64,000 nucleotides of DNA from Cellulosimicrobium marinum (GTDB taxonomy: Bacteria; Actinomycetota; Actinomycetes; Actinomycetales; Cellulomonadaceae), in NCBI RefSeq assembly GCF_020551945.1, contig NZ_JAJBZH010000001.1, positions 376,108 to 440,107 on the forward strand. The letters are read 5' to 3'. A program made the position numbers and the translations under genes. Below, in pieces: positions 32,842-41,011 of this stretch (positions within the stretch are counted from its first letter, which is position 1; each line of letters begins with the position of its first letter). The notes under the pieces are model-generated. The model worked only from the letters and a program-made list of their open reading frames with translations, was not told where the DNA came from and made no database searches.

Positions 32842-33792
32842 TCAGGCGGTCGCGGCGCCGTCGGCCGGCGGCTCGGCGGTCGGCGGCGCCGCGGTCGGCG
32901 GGGCGTCGACCGGCGGTGCCGGGCGGGGCGGTCGCACCACGGTGACGGGGCAGTGCGCGTACTCGACCGCGTGCCGGGTCACCGAACCGAGGAGGAGGCG
33001 GTCGAAGCCGCCCACGCCGCGGCTGCCGAGAACGAGTCGGCCCGCGTGCGAGGAGGCCTCGATGACGCCCTTCGCGGCGTTGACGTGCCGCACCGTGCGT
33101 TGCACCTGCTCGGCAGGCAGGTCGACGCCCGCGCGCGCGAGCGCGCCGTCGAGGGCCTTCGCGGCGAACGCCTCGTAGTCGTCGACGGGCGGCGCCCAGC
33201 CCCACGAGTCGGGCAGGGGGGCGAGGGTGACGATCTGCCAGCAGAACAGGGCCTCCAGCGTCGCGCCCGTGCGGCGCGCCACCTCGGCGCCGTGCCGGAG
33301 CGCGAGGACGGACGTCGCCGACCCGTCGACCCCCACCACGACCGGCCCGTCGCGCGCCGGGTCCGGCCCGCGGACGACCGTCACGGGCACGGTCGCGTGC
33401 TGCGCCACCGCGGTCGTCACGGAGCCGACCACCATGCGGCTCACCCGCCCGCGCCCGCACCGCCCGACGACGAGCTCGTCCCCGGCGTCCTCGGCGAGCG
33501 CGAGGAGGGCGGGCGCGGCCGTGCCGCGCAGCTCCACGGGGTCGACGGCGACCGCGTCCGGCCCGAGACCGGTGCGCCCGCGCGCGGCCTCGACCCACCC
33601 CGCGACCGCCGCGACCCGGCGGGCGGCACGGGCGTCGTCGTCCCCCGTGTCGTCGTGACCCGCGTGCCGTCCCGGGTCCCACGCGAGCGCGGCCGTGAGC
33701 GGCCCGCCCCGCGACGCGGCCTCCCGCAGCGCCCAGTCGAGCGCCGCGTCCGACCCGTCCGACCCGTCGACGCCGACGACCGTGCCGTCCAT
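32842..33792 (-). CDS. Universal stress protein, two tandem Usp domains
   Basis: A 316-residue cytosolic protein with two UspA folds. Domain 1 starts GTVVGVDGSDGSDAALDWAL and ends with DELVVGRCGRGRVSRMVVGSVTTAVAQHATVPVTVV. Domain 2 starts PVVVGVDGSATSVLALRHGAEVA and ends RLVLGSRGVGGFDRLLLGSVTRHAVEYAHCPVTVV. Both retain the G-2x-G-9x-G(S/T) ATP-binding pattern. A Pro/Ala tail follows. ATG 33792 is preferred over GTG 33801 because a GGGGGTGG ribosome site stands 5 nt before the ATG but would abut or overlap the GTG. It lies 12 bp behind a hypothetical gene and probably forms an operon with it. Confidence 0.92.
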   Translation of the reverse strand: MDGTVVGVDGSDGSDAALDWALREAASRGGPLTAALAWDPGRHAGHDDTGDDDARAARRVAAVAGWVEAARGRTGLGPDAVAVDPVELRGTAAPALLALAEDAGDELVVGRCGRGRVSRMVVGSVTTAVAQHATVPVTVVRGPDPARDGPVVVGVDGSATSVLALRHGAEVARRTGATLEALFCWQIVTLAPLPDSWGWAPPVDDYEAFAAKALDGALARAGVDLPAEQVQRTVRHVNAAKGVIEASSHAGRLVLGSRGVGGFDRLLLGSVTRHAVEYAHCPVTVVRPPRPAPPVDAPPTAAPPTAEPPADGAATA

Positions 33793-33804
33793 CCGGTCCA
33801 CCCC

Positions 33805-34455
33805 CTACGTCCCGTGCTGCTCGTCGTCGTGCAGGATCGCCCGCAGCGGACCCGTGACGACGTCGACCTGGTCCACCAGGTCGACCGGCCCGGACACCAC
33901 GACGCCCCGCCCGCCCGCGACGACGTACACCGCGGCGCGGTCCCGCAGGACGCCGCGCCGGGACGGCAGGGCGACGTCGTCCACGACGAACGGCACGTCC
34001 TCCAGCGGCGTGCGGTCGACCTCGTCGACGATCGCGCGCATCGCGGCGCGGTAGGCCTGGTAGTTGTCGAGGAGGTGGTCGTCGTCGCCCGCCTCCGCGT
34101 CGAGCGGCGCGGCGAGCGCGCCGGACAGCGCGGTGCGCACGATCTCGTCCGCCTCCGTGTCGGTCGCGCGCACGCGCAGCGTCTCGACGTCGAGCGTCTC
34201 GCCCGCGAACGACACGTACGACCGCAGGAAGCGCTCGTCCGTCGGGTCGGGGGCGTCCTCGGCCCAGCCGGTGAGCGTCTCCTCGTCGAGGTCGAGGCCC
34301 CACGTCAACGGGTCGGACACCTCGGCGACGTCGCCCTGGAACCGGGCGACCACGTGCTCCCACGGGGCCGGGGACCCGGGGGCGCGGTGGACGCCGCCGG
34401 TCGGCCGGTCGTGGCGCGGCGACGACTCCTCGGGGTGCTGCTCCTGTCCGGGCAT
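33805..34455 (-). CDS. Hypothetical protein (216 aa) upstream of the USP gene
   Basis: No family is recognised. The protein is acidic and soluble. A disordered His/Glu/Ser/Pro-rich N-terminus of ~30 residues leads to [30 protein letters not shown], a helical central part rich in Asp/Glu ([48 protein letters not shown]) and a beta-rich end with [32 protein letters not shown]. Co-orientation and a 12-bp gap suggest co-expression with the universal stress protein. The ATG at 34455 is the only reasonable start; an AGGAGGGT sequence lies rather far (about 12 nt) upstream. Confidence 0.65.
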   Translation of the reverse strand: MPGQEQHPEESSPRHDRPTGGVHRAPGSPAPWEHVVARFQGDVAEVSDPLTWGLDLDEETLTGWAEDAPDPTDERFLRSYVSFAGETLDVETLRVRATDTEADEIVRTALSGALAAPLDAEAGDDDHLLDNYQAYRAAMRAIVDEVDRTPLEDVPFVVDDVALPSRRGVLRDRAAVYVVAGGRGVVVSGPVDLVDQVDVVTGPLRAILHDDEQHGT

Positions 34456-34623
34456 CGCGCGTCCCACCCTCCTGCCGGGCCGTGCGGGACCGGCACCCCC
34501 GAGCCTGCCGCCGGGCGGGGTCCGGGTCAACGCCCGCGGCGCGTGTCGGGCACCCCGGTCCGCGCGGCGGCCCCCGCGACCCGCCCCGGACGGGCGCGCA
34601 GGTCACGGTCCGGCAGCACTTTC

Positions 34624-34638
34624 ACGCCCCTGGCGAAC
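34624..34638 (+). promoter_or_regulatory. Candidate ClgR site upstream of clpC
   Basis: ACGCCCCTGGCGAAC contains the CGCC-CCT-GGCG palindrome followed by AAC and fits the actinobacterial ClgR consensus WCGCYNANRGCGWWS with one mismatch. It lies 110 bp before clpC. ClgR is known to activate clp genes in Corynebacterium and Streptomyces. Confidence 0.5.
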
Positions 34639-34747
34639 AACGGCATACGGAGGCGGTGCGGCTCGTTCGGAGCACATAGAGTCAATGCGGTCAGGCTGTA
34701 CCCGTCGTCCCGGCGGGCAGGTGTACGCCGCTCGTGAGGAGCAGCAG

Positions 34748-37315
34748 ATGTTCGAGAGATTCACAGACCGAGCCCGTCGGGTCGTCGTCCTCGCCCAGGA
34801 AGAGGCGCGGATGCTCAACCACAACTACATCGGCACCGAGCACATCCTCCTGGGCCTCATCCACGAGGGCGAGGGTGTCGCGGCGAAGGCGCTGGAGTCC
34901 CTCGGGATCTCCCTCGACGGCGTCCGCACGCAGGTGACCGAGATCATCGGCGAGGGCCAGCAGGCCCCGAGCGGACACATCCCGTTCACGCCGCGCGCCA
35001 AGAAGGTGCTGGAGCTGTCGCTGCGCGAGGCGCTCCAGCTGGGCCACAACTACATCGGCACCGAGCACATCCTGCTCGGCCTCATCCGTGAGGGCGAGGG
35101 CGTCGCCGCCCAGGTCCTGACGAAGATGGGCGCCGACCTCAACAAGGTGCGCCAGCAGGTCATCCAGCTCCTGTCCGGGTACCAGGGCAAGGAGCCCGTC
35201 GCCGCCGGCGGCCCCACGGAGGGTCAGCCGTCCGGCTCGGCCGTGCTCGACCAGTTCGGCCGCAACCTCACGCAGGCGGCCCGCGAGGGCAAGCTCGACC
35301 CCGTCATCGGGCGCAGCCTCGAGATCGAGCGCGTCATGCAGGTGCTGAGCCGCCGTACGAAGAACAACCCCGTCCTCATCGGCGAGCCCGGCGTCGGCAA
35401 GACGGCCGTCGTCGAGGGGCTCGCGCAGGACATCGTCCGCGGCGACGTCCCCGAGACGCTCAAGGACAAGCAGCTCTACACGCTCGACCTCGGCGCGCTC
35501 GTCGCCGGGTCGCGCTACCGCGGCGACTTCGAGGAGCGCCTGAAGAAGGTGCTCAAGGAGATCCGCACCCGCGGCGACATCATCCTGTTCATCGACGAGA
35601 TCCACACGCTGGTGGGCGCCGGCGCCGCGGAGGGCGCCATCGACGCGGCGAGCATCCTCAAGCCGATGCTGGCGCGCGGCGAGCTCCAGACCATCGGCGC
35701 GACCACGCTCGACGAGTACCGCAAGCACGTCGAGAAGGACCCGGCCCTGGAGCGGCGCTTCCAGCCCATCCAGGTCGCCGAGCCGTCGCTCACGCACGCC
35801 ATCGAGATCCTCAAGGGCCTGCGCGACCGCTACGAGGCGCACCACCGCGTGTCCATCACGGACGCCGCGCTGGTCTCCGCCGCGCAGCTCGCCGACCGGT
35901 ACATCAACGACCGCTACCTGCCGGACAAGGCGATCGACCTCATCGACGAGGCGGGCGCGCGCCTGCGCATCCGCCGCATGACCGCCCCGCCGGAGCTCAA
36001 GGAGCTCGACGAGGAGATCGCCGAGGCGCGCCGCGAGAAGGAGTCCGCGATCGACGCGCAGGACTTCGAGAAGGCCGCGGGCCTGCGCGACACCGAGAAG
36101 CAGCTCACCGCGAAGCGCGCCGACAAGGAGAAGGCGTGGAAGTCCGGTGACCTCGACACGGTCGCGGAGGTCGACGAGGAGCTGATCGCCGAGGTCCTCG
36201 CGATGGCCACGGGCATCCCGGTGTTCAAGCTCACCGAGGAGGAGTCCAGCCGCCTGCTCCACATGGAGGACGAGCTGCACAAGCGCGTCGTCGGCCAGGA
36301 GGCCGCGATCAAGGCGCTGTCGCAGGCCATCCGCCGTACGCGTGCGGGCCTCAAGGACCCCAAGCGCCCCGGTGGGTCGTTCATCTTCGCCGGCCCCACG
36401 GGCGTCGGGAAGACCGAGCTGGCCAAGGCGCTCGCCGAGTTCCTCTTCGGGGACGAGGACGCGCTCATCCAGCTCGACATGTCGGAGTTCTCCGAGAAGC
36501 ACACCGTCTCGCGGCTGTTCGGCTCGCCCCCCGGCTACGTCGGGTACGACGAGGGCGGCCAGCTCACGGAGAAGGTGCGGCGCAAGCCGTTCTCGGTCGT
36601 CCTGTTCGACGAGGTGGAGAAGGCCCACGCGGACATCTTCAACTCGCTCCTGCAGATCCTCGAGGACGGTCGCCTGACCGACTCGCAGGGCCGTGTCGTG
36701 GACTTCAAGAACACCGTCATCATCATGACGACGAACCTCGGCACGCGGGACATCGCGAAGGGCGTCCAGACGGGCTTCAACGCCGGCGGCGACCTCGTGA
36801 CGTCGTACGAGCGCATGAAGGCGAAGGTCAACGACGAGCTGAAGCAGCACTTCCGCCCGGAGTTCCTCAACCGTGTCGACGACGTGGTGGTCTTCCCGCA
36901 GCTCTCGCAGGAGGAGATCATCCAGATCGTCGACCTGATGATCGCCCGCCTCGACGTGCGCCTGCGCGACAAGGACATGGGGATCGAGCTCACGCCGGCC
37001 GCCAAGCTCCTCCTCGCGGAGAAGGGCTACGACCCGGTGCTCGGCGCCCGCCCGCTGCGTCGCGCGATCCAGCGCGACATCGAGGACGTCCTGTCCGAGA
37101 AGATCCTGTTCGGCGAGCTCAAGGCCGGCGAGATCGTCCTGGTCGACGCCGAGGGCGAGGGTCTGCTCGGGGAGTTCACCTTCCGGGGTGTCTCCAAGGG
37201 CGAGCACGACCGCGGCCCGGTGAGCGTGGGCGCGGCCGCCGCGCTCGACGCGCCGTCCGGCGTGTCGGTGCGCGACCTGCCGCCGACGGGCGAGCTGCAG
37301 GCCGGCGCCGAATGA
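34748..37315 (+). CDS. clpC: ATP-dependent Clp protease ATPase subunit ClpC
   Basis: An AAA+ unfoldase that feeds substrates to ClpP. The 855-residue protein has two N-terminal Clp repeats ([19 protein letters not shown] and [19 protein letters not shown]). The first AAA module has Walker A GEPGVGKT (residues 212-219) and [12 protein letters not shown]. The UVR-containing middle domain is [26 protein letters not shown]. The second AAA module has GPTGVGKT (549-556), [10 protein letters not shown] and the C-terminal D2-small domain [22 protein letters not shown] lies 7 nt before ATG 34748. It is monocistronic, ended by a strong hairpin, and probably controlled by ClgR. Confidence 0.98.
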   Translation: MFERFTDRARRVVVLAQEEARMLNHNYIGTEHILLGLIHEGEGVAAKALESLGISLDGVRTQVTEIIGEGQQAPSGHIPFTPRAKKVLELSLREALQLGHNYIGTEHILLGLIREGEGVAAQVLTKMGADLNKVRQQVIQLLSGYQGKEPVAAGGPTEGQPSGSAVLDQFGRNLTQAAREGKLDPVIGRSLEIERVMQVLSRRTKNNPVLIGEPGVGKTAVVEGLAQDIVRGDVPETLKDKQLYTLDLGALVAGSRYRGDFEERLKKVLKEIRTRGDIILFIDEIHTLVGAGAAEGAIDAASILKPMLARGELQTIGATTLDEYRKHVEKDPALERRFQPIQVAEPSLTHAIEILKGLRDRYEAHHRVSITDAALVSAAQLADRYINDRYLPDKAIDLIDEAGARLRIRRMTAPPELKELDEEIAEARREKESAIDAQDFEKAAGLRDTEKQLTAKRADKEKAWKSGDLDTVAEVDEELIAEVLAMATGIPVFKLTEEESSRLLHMEDELHKRVVGQEAAIKALSQAIRRTRAGLKDPKRPGGSFIFAGPTGVGKTELAKALAEFLFGDEDALIQLDMSEFSEKHTVSRLFGSPPGYVGYDEGGQLTEKVRRKPFSVVLFDEVEKAHADIFNSLLQILEDGRLTDSQGRVVDFKNTVIIMTTNLGTRDIAKGVQTGFNAGGDLVTSYERMKAKVNDELKQHFRPEFLNRVDDVVVFPQLSQEEIIQIVDLMIARLDVRLRDKDMGIELTPAAKLLLAEKGYDPVLGARPLRRAIQRDIEDVLSEKILFGELKAGEIVLVDAEGEGLLGEFTFRGVSKGEHDRGPVSVGAAAALDAPSGVSVRDLPPTGELQAGAE

Positions 37316-37366
37316 GGAGCCGGGTGACGCGTCCCTGACGCGCGGCACGATCGGCACGGCCTGACC

Positions 37367-37408
37367 ACGACGGCCCCGGACCTCCTGCGGGAGGGCCGGG
37401 GCCGTCGT
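37367..37408 (+). terminator. Intrinsic terminator of clpC
   Basis: Thirteen-bp arms (37367-37379 and 37396-37408) continue, after one A-G mismatch, into a 5-bp inner stem CCTCC/GGAGG with a 4-nt TGCG loop. It is followed by a CG/T-rich tail instead of a T-run. Confidence 0.85.
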
Positions 37409-37438
37409 CGTGCCGGGCGGGGCCCCGGGGCCTCGGGG

Positions 37439-37444
37439 TACGGT
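37439..37444 (+). promoter_or_regulatory. -10 box of the PrmC-like gene (leaderless)
   Basis: TACGGT ends 6 nt before GTG 37451. Confidence 0.5.
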
Positions 37445-37450
37445 CCGGGG

Positions 37451-38275
37451 GTGGACGGGCGACCGACCGACGCGCTCGTCGCCCGGTTGCGGGCGGCGGG
37501 GTGCGTCTTCGCGGAGGAGGAGGCGGCGCTGCTGCGCGCGGAGGCCGCGGACGCCGCCGCGCTGGAGGTGCTCGTCGCGCGCCGCGTCGCGGGCGAGCCG
37601 CTGGAGCACGTGCTGGGCTGGGCGGAGCTGCGCGGCGTGCGGGTCCGGGTCGACCCGGGGGTGTTCGTCCCGCGGCAGCGCACGGCGCTGCTCGTCGACG
37701 AGGCGGTCGCGCACGTGCGCCGCGCCGCCCCGCGGCCCGGCGGGTCGCTCGTCGTGGTCGACGTGTGCTGCGGCACCGGGGCGCTCGGGCTCGTCGTGGC
37801 GACGGAGCTCGGCGCCGGCCGCCCGGACGGCCCCGACGTCGAGCTGCACGCGTGCGACGTTGACCCGGCCGCCGTGGCGTGCGCGGCCCGGAACGTCGCC
37901 GCCGTCGGTGGCACCGCGCACCGGGGCGACCTGTTCGACCCGCTCCCGGGGCGGCTGCGCGGCCGCGTCGACGTGCTGCTCGCCAACGTGCCCTACGTGC
38001 CCACGGACCAGATCGCGCTGCTGCCGCCCGAGGCCCGTGACCACGAGGCGCGCGTCGCGCTCGACGGCGGGGGCGACGGGCTCGACGTGCTGCGCCGGGT
38101 CGCGGACGCGGCGCCCCTCTGGCTCGCGCCCGGGGGCGTGCTGCTCACGGAGTCGGGGGAGCGGCAGGCCGCGGGCGCGGTCGAGGTGCTGGCGTCGGCG
38201 GGCCTCGCCCCGCGCGTCGTGCGGGACCCGGAGGCCGGGGCGACCGCCGTCGTCGCGACCCTCCGAGCCCGGTAG
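37451..38275 (+). CDS. PrmC-related N5-glutamine methyltransferase-like protein
   Basis: A 274-residue SAM-dependent methyltransferase of the PrmC-related group (TIGR03704-type), distinct from the true release-factor methyltransferase. The N-terminal helical domain ends with EPLEHVLGWAELRGVRVRVDPGVFVPRQRT. The SAM site is VVVDVCCGTGALGLVV and ACDVDPAAVACAARN. The catalytic motif reads LANVPYVPTDQI, that is NVPY instead of NPPY. PPEARDHEARVALDGGGDGLDVLRRV is shared with PrmC. The substrate is unknown. The stop codon lies inside an 8-bp tandem repeat that places TAG in all three frames. GTG start with a -10 box 6 nt upstream. Confidence 0.88.
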   Translation: MDGRPTDALVARLRAAGCVFAEEEAALLRAEAADAAALEVLVARRVAGEPLEHVLGWAELRGVRVRVDPGVFVPRQRTALLVDEAVAHVRRAAPRPGGSLVVVDVCCGTGALGLVVATELGAGRPDGPDVELHACDVDPAAVACAARNVAAVGGTAHRGDLFDPLPGRLRGRVDVLLANVPYVPTDQIALLPPEARDHEARVALDGGGDGLDVLRRVADAAPLWLAPGGVLLTESGERQAAGAVEVLASAGLAPRVVRDPEAGATAVVATLRAR

Positions 38276-38301
38276 CCCGGTAGCCCGGTAGCCCGGTAGC
38301 C
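38266..38301 (+). repeat. 8-bp tandem repeat across the stop codon of the PrmC-like gene
   Basis: AGCCCGGT is repeated four times without change (38266-38297) and followed by AGCC. The gene's stop TAG (38273-38275) is formed at the first junction. Because 8 is not a multiple of 3, later junctions give TAG in the other two frames. Confidence 0.92.
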
Positions 38302-38319
38302 AGGTCGCCCCGGGCCCGG

Positions 38320-38949
38320 TCAGCGGCGCAGCAGGGCCCGCACGGCCTTCTCGGCCTGCGCGGGGGAGAGCGCGCGGCAGCCGCGCGACTCCCAGTGCCG
38401 CACGAGCGCGGGCTCGGCCCGCAGCAACGCCCAGCCGCGCCGCACCAGCGTGAGCGGCGGCTTGCGCATCTCCGCGAGGTCGCGCAGCAGGCGGAACCAG
38501 AACGTCACGAGCCGGGGCCGGCGGAGGCAGATCGCGTCGGCGAGCACGTCCTCCGCCCGGCACGCCGCGACGATCTCCGCGGCGAAGATGCCCTCGGCGA
38601 GCAGGACGCGCGAGCCCGTCACGTCGAGGTGCGCCGTCCCCGTGCGGGTCGACGTGGGGATGTCGTAGACGGGCACGTCGGCGTGGCCCGTGCGGGCGAG
38701 CTCCACGAGCGCGGCGACCGCGCCGTCGGCGTCCCAGCTGCGCGGGTCGTCCCAGTCCACGATGCCGAAGCGGCGCGGCAGACCGGGGTGGTCGTGGTCG
38801 AGGTAGAAGTCGTCGAGCGCGACGACGGGCAGGCCGAGACGGCGCGTGAGCGACGTCTTCCCCGAGCCGGACGCGCCCGTGAGGAGGACCACCCGCGTGG
38901 GGACGTCGCGGGAGCCGGGCGGCAGGTCGAACAGGGCGGGGTCGCTCAC
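38320..38949 (-). CDS. Uridine kinase-like P-loop kinase
   Basis: A 209-residue nucleoside-kinase-like protein. Walker A is LLTGASGSGKTSLTRRL; VVALDDFYLDHDHPGLPRRFGIVDWDDPRSWD matches the uridine/phosphoribulokinase substrate region; SRVLLAEGIFAAEIV is the Walker B-like strand. It is shorter and more divergent than Udk, with an Arg-rich C-terminal half (LRRPRLVTFWFRLLRDLAEMRKPP). It may phosphorylate uridine or a related small molecule. GTG 38949 lies 35 bp from the divergent Nudix start, so the two promoters overlap. Confidence 0.82.
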   Translation of the reverse strand: MSDPALFDLPPGSRDVPTRVVLLTGASGSGKTSLTRRLGLPVVALDDFYLDHDHPGLPRRFGIVDWDDPRSWDADGAVAALVELARTGHADVPVYDIPTSTRTGTAHLDVTGSRVLLAEGIFAAEIVAACRAEDVLADAICLRRPRLVTFWFRLLRDLAEMRKPPLTLVRRGWALLRAEPALVRHWESRGCRALSPAQAEKAVRALLRR

Positions 38950-38972
38950 GGGGAACCATTCTCCCAGGCGCG

Positions 38973-38978
38973 TACGCT
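38973..38978 (+). promoter_or_regulatory. -10 box of the Nudix gene (leaderless)
   Basis: TACGCT ends 6 nt before GTG 38985. Confidence 0.5.
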
Positions 38979-38984
38979 GCCCCG

Positions 38985-39593
38985 GTGACGTTCCCGCTCC
39001 TCGCCGCCGACGCGCTCGGCCTGCTCGTCCGCTGGCAGCCCGTCGACCCCGCCCAGGCGGCGCTCGCGGCGGACTACGCGGACTTCCTCCGGGCGGACGA
39101 CGGCGGCGCGCGGGCGGACGCGGTGCGGCGCGACGGAGGGCCCGAGCACCTCACGGGGAGCTGCTTCGTGCTGAGCCCGGACCTCGCGCACGTGCTGCTG
39201 TGCTACCACCGCAAGGGCCGGTTCTGGGTCCAGGTGGGCGGGCACCCGGAGGAGGGCGACACGACGCTCGCCGGTGCGGCGCTGCGCGAGGCGCGCGAGG
39301 AGAGCGGTCTCGCGGACCTGGTGCCGTTCGCGCCCGACGGCGGCGCGGTGCTCCCGGTGGACGTGCACCGGCACGACCTGGCGGCGGCGTTCGGCGCGTG
39401 CCGTGCCCACCGGGACGTCGGGTTCGTCGCGTTCGCCGACCCCGCGGCGCGGACGGTCGTCAGCGACGAGAGCGAGGACGTCGCATGGTTCGCCGTCGAC
39501 GACCTGCCTGCGGGCACGCCGCCCGACTTCCCGGACCGCCTGGCGACGGTCCTCGCGGAGGTGCGGGGACGCCGGGAAACACCTGGTTCCTGA
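38985..39593 (+). CDS. Nudix hydrolase
   Basis: A 202-residue pyrophosphohydrolase. The Nudix box GGHPEEGDTTLAGAALREAREESGL fits Gx5Ex7REUxEExGU with all catalytic residues. The N-terminal ~55 residues form an extra helical region, and strands before the box read GSCFVLSPDLAHVLLCYHRKGRFWVQVGG. VDVHRHDL and FVAFADP follow. The substrate (nucleotide sugar, CoA ester or oxidised nucleotide) cannot be told. It is followed 26 bp later by a GNAT gene with its own -10 box. Confidence 0.9.
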   Translation: MTFPLLAADALGLLVRWQPVDPAQAALAADYADFLRADDGGARADAVRRDGGPEHLTGSCFVLSPDLAHVLLCYHRKGRFWVQVGGHPEEGDTTLAGAALREAREESGLADLVPFAPDGGAVLPVDVHRHDLAAAFGACRAHRDVGFVAFADPAARTVVSDESEDVAWFAVDDLPAGTPPDFPDRLATVLAEVRGRRETPGS

Positions 39594-39607
39594 CGCGCGG
39601 GCGACCC

Positions 39608-39613
39608 TAGGCT
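39608..39613 (+). promoter_or_regulatory. -10 box of the GNAT gene (leaderless)
   Basis: TAGGCT ends 6 nt before GTG 39620. Confidence 0.5.
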
Positions 39614-39619
39614 CCCGGC

Positions 39620-40114
39620 GTGACCACGACGCTGCGCCCCTTCGCGACCGCCGATCTCGATCCCCTGGTGGACCTGTCCCTGCGGGCGTGGGAGCCCGTG
39701 TTCAGGGCGTGGCGCGACGTGCTGGGGGACGAGCTCTTCGCGCTGGCGCACCCGTCGTGGCGCGACGCCCAGGCGGACGCGGTGCGGTCCACCTGCTCGA
39801 CGCACGCCGGGACGACCCTCGTCGCGGAGCGGGACGGGCGCGTCGTCGGGTTCGCGGCCGTCGTCGTCGGGGATCCGGACGCGCGAGGGATGCGCGCTGG
39901 CGACCTGGAGATGATCGCGGTGGACCCTCGGGCGCAGCGCGCCGGCACGGGGCGTCTGCTCCTGGACGCGAGCCTCGACCTCATGCGGGAAGCGGGCTGC
40001 GCGTGGGCGAACGTGTGGACGGGCGGGGACGCAGGCCACGGTCCGGCGCGCGCGATGTATGAGGCGGGTGGCTTCACGGCCCTGCCCGTCGTGCACTACT
40101 ACCGCGCGCTGTGA
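39620..40114 (+). CDS. GNAT family N-acetyltransferase
   Basis: A 164-residue acetyl-CoA-dependent acyltransferase. TLRPFATADLDPLVDLSLRAWEPVF is the N-terminal strand-helix, VAERDGRVVGFAAVV the central strands, and LEMIAVDPRAQRAGTGRLLLDASLDLMREAG motif A with a Q/RxxGxG/A-type acetyl-CoA loop (QRAGTG). ARAMYEAGGFTALPVVHYYRAL is motif B with the typical Tyr and C-terminal strand. The acceptor substrate is unknown. It ends 17 bp before a strong bidirectional hairpin. Confidence 0.9.
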   Translation: MTTTLRPFATADLDPLVDLSLRAWEPVFRAWRDVLGDELFALAHPSWRDAQADAVRSTCSTHAGTTLVAERDGRVVGFAAVVVGDPDARGMRAGDLEMIAVDPRAQRAGTGRLLLDASLDLMREAGCAWANVWTGGDAGHGPARAMYEAGGFTALPVVHYYRAL

Positions 40115-40131
40115 CGGTGCGGGGACGACGC

Positions 40132-40167
40132 CGGGCCGGTCGCGGCGGGTGCGACGCGACCGGCCCG
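40132..40167. terminator. Bidirectional terminator between the GNAT and sugar permease genes
   Basis: Perfect 13-bp arms CGGGCCGGTCGCG (40132-40144) and CGCGACCGGCCCG (40155-40167) around a 10-nt loop, placed between two convergent stop codons. Confidence 0.82.
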
Positions 40168-40183
40168 TCGGGTGGTGGAGGGG

Positions 40184-41011
40184 TCAGCCCTTGACGGCGC
40201 CGGACGTGAGCCCGGACGCGAGGCGGCGCTGGACGATGATGAAGAAGATCATCACGGGGATGGTGATGATCGTCGAGCCCGCCATGATGGAGCCCCAGTC
40301 GTTGGAGTGCTGCCCGAAGAACGAGCGCAGACCGATCGCGACGGTGTAGTTCTGCTCCTCGCCGCCGAGCATCGTCATGGCGAAGATGAACTCGTTCCAC
40401 GCGGTGATGAACGCGAAGATGCTGGTCGCGACGAGGCCGGGGGCGACGAGCGGCAGCAGGACCGAGCGGAACATGCGGCCCCAGGACGCGCCGTCGAGGA
40501 ACGCGGCCTCCTCCAGCTCGCGCGGCACGGCGGCGACGAAGCCGCGCAGCATCCAGATGCCGAAGGGCAGGGCGAGCGCGACGTACACGACGACGAGGCC
40601 GGCGAGCGTGCCGAGCAGCTGCAGGTCGCGGATCTGCACGAACAGGGGGATGACGAGCGCCTCGAGCGGGACCATCTGCACGACGAGGATCATCAGGAGG
40701 ATCTGCGTGCGCATGCGGAACCGGAAGCGGGCCACGGCGACGGACGCGAGCAGGGCCAGCACGCCGGAGATGAGCACGGTCACGCCGGCGACGACGAGCG
40801 AGTTCTTGAGGAACGTCGCGAACCCGCCGTCGGTGAGCACGAAGACGTAGTTGTCGAACGTGAGCTCCGTCGGCCAGAACCCTCCGGTGCGTCCGCTGCG
40901 CGCGTCGAGCGAGCTGACGATCATCCAGTAGATCGGGAACAGCGTGAACACCAGGAGCAGGGCGACGAGGGCGCCCTTGACGACCTGGATCGCGGTCGAG
41001 GGGCGCCTCAC
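40184..41011 (-). CDS. Sugar ABC transporter permease (MalG-type)
   Basis: A 275-residue inner-membrane subunit of a CUT1-family carbohydrate importer. Six hydrophobic segments are visible. The MetI-like EAA loop reads ELEEAAFLDGASWGRMFRSVLLPLVAPG, contacting the ATPase. LFPIYWMIVSSL at the start and the ending VQRRLASGLTSGAVKG, shared by MalG/YcjP-type permeases, fit. The GTG start overlaps the upstream permease stop by 4 nt. No ATPase gene follows; actinobacteria commonly use one shared MsiK-type ATPase for CUT1 systems. Confidence 0.92.
   Translation of the reverse strand: MRRPSTAIQVVKGALVALLLVFTLFPIYWMIVSSLDARSGRTGGFWPTELTFDNYVFVLTDGGFATFLKNSLVVAGVTVLISGVLALLASVAVARFRFRMRTQILLMILVVQMVPLEALVIPLFVQIRDLQLLGTLAGLVVVYVALALPFGIWMLRGFVAAVPRELEEAAFLDGASWGRMFRSVLLPLVAPGLVATSIFAFITAWNEFIFAMTMLGGEEQNYTVAIGLRSFFGQHSNDWGSIMAGSTIITIPVMIFFIIVQRRLASGLTSGAVKG

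Noticed and set aside
33793-33801. GTG 33801 as start of the universal stress protein
   Set aside because: The GGGGGTGG ribosome site abuts or overlaps this codon but is well spaced for ATG 33792.
37451-38275. True prmC (release factor methyltransferase)
   Set aside because: NVPY motif and the absence of prfA next to it point to the PrmC-related group instead.
34691-38959. Long minus-strand open frame of 1422 codons opposite clpC and the PrmC-like gene
   Set aside because: It is the antisense shadow of clpC (rich in Leu/Val/Asp/Arg repeats, no domain) and runs through the terminator and the 8-bp repeat.
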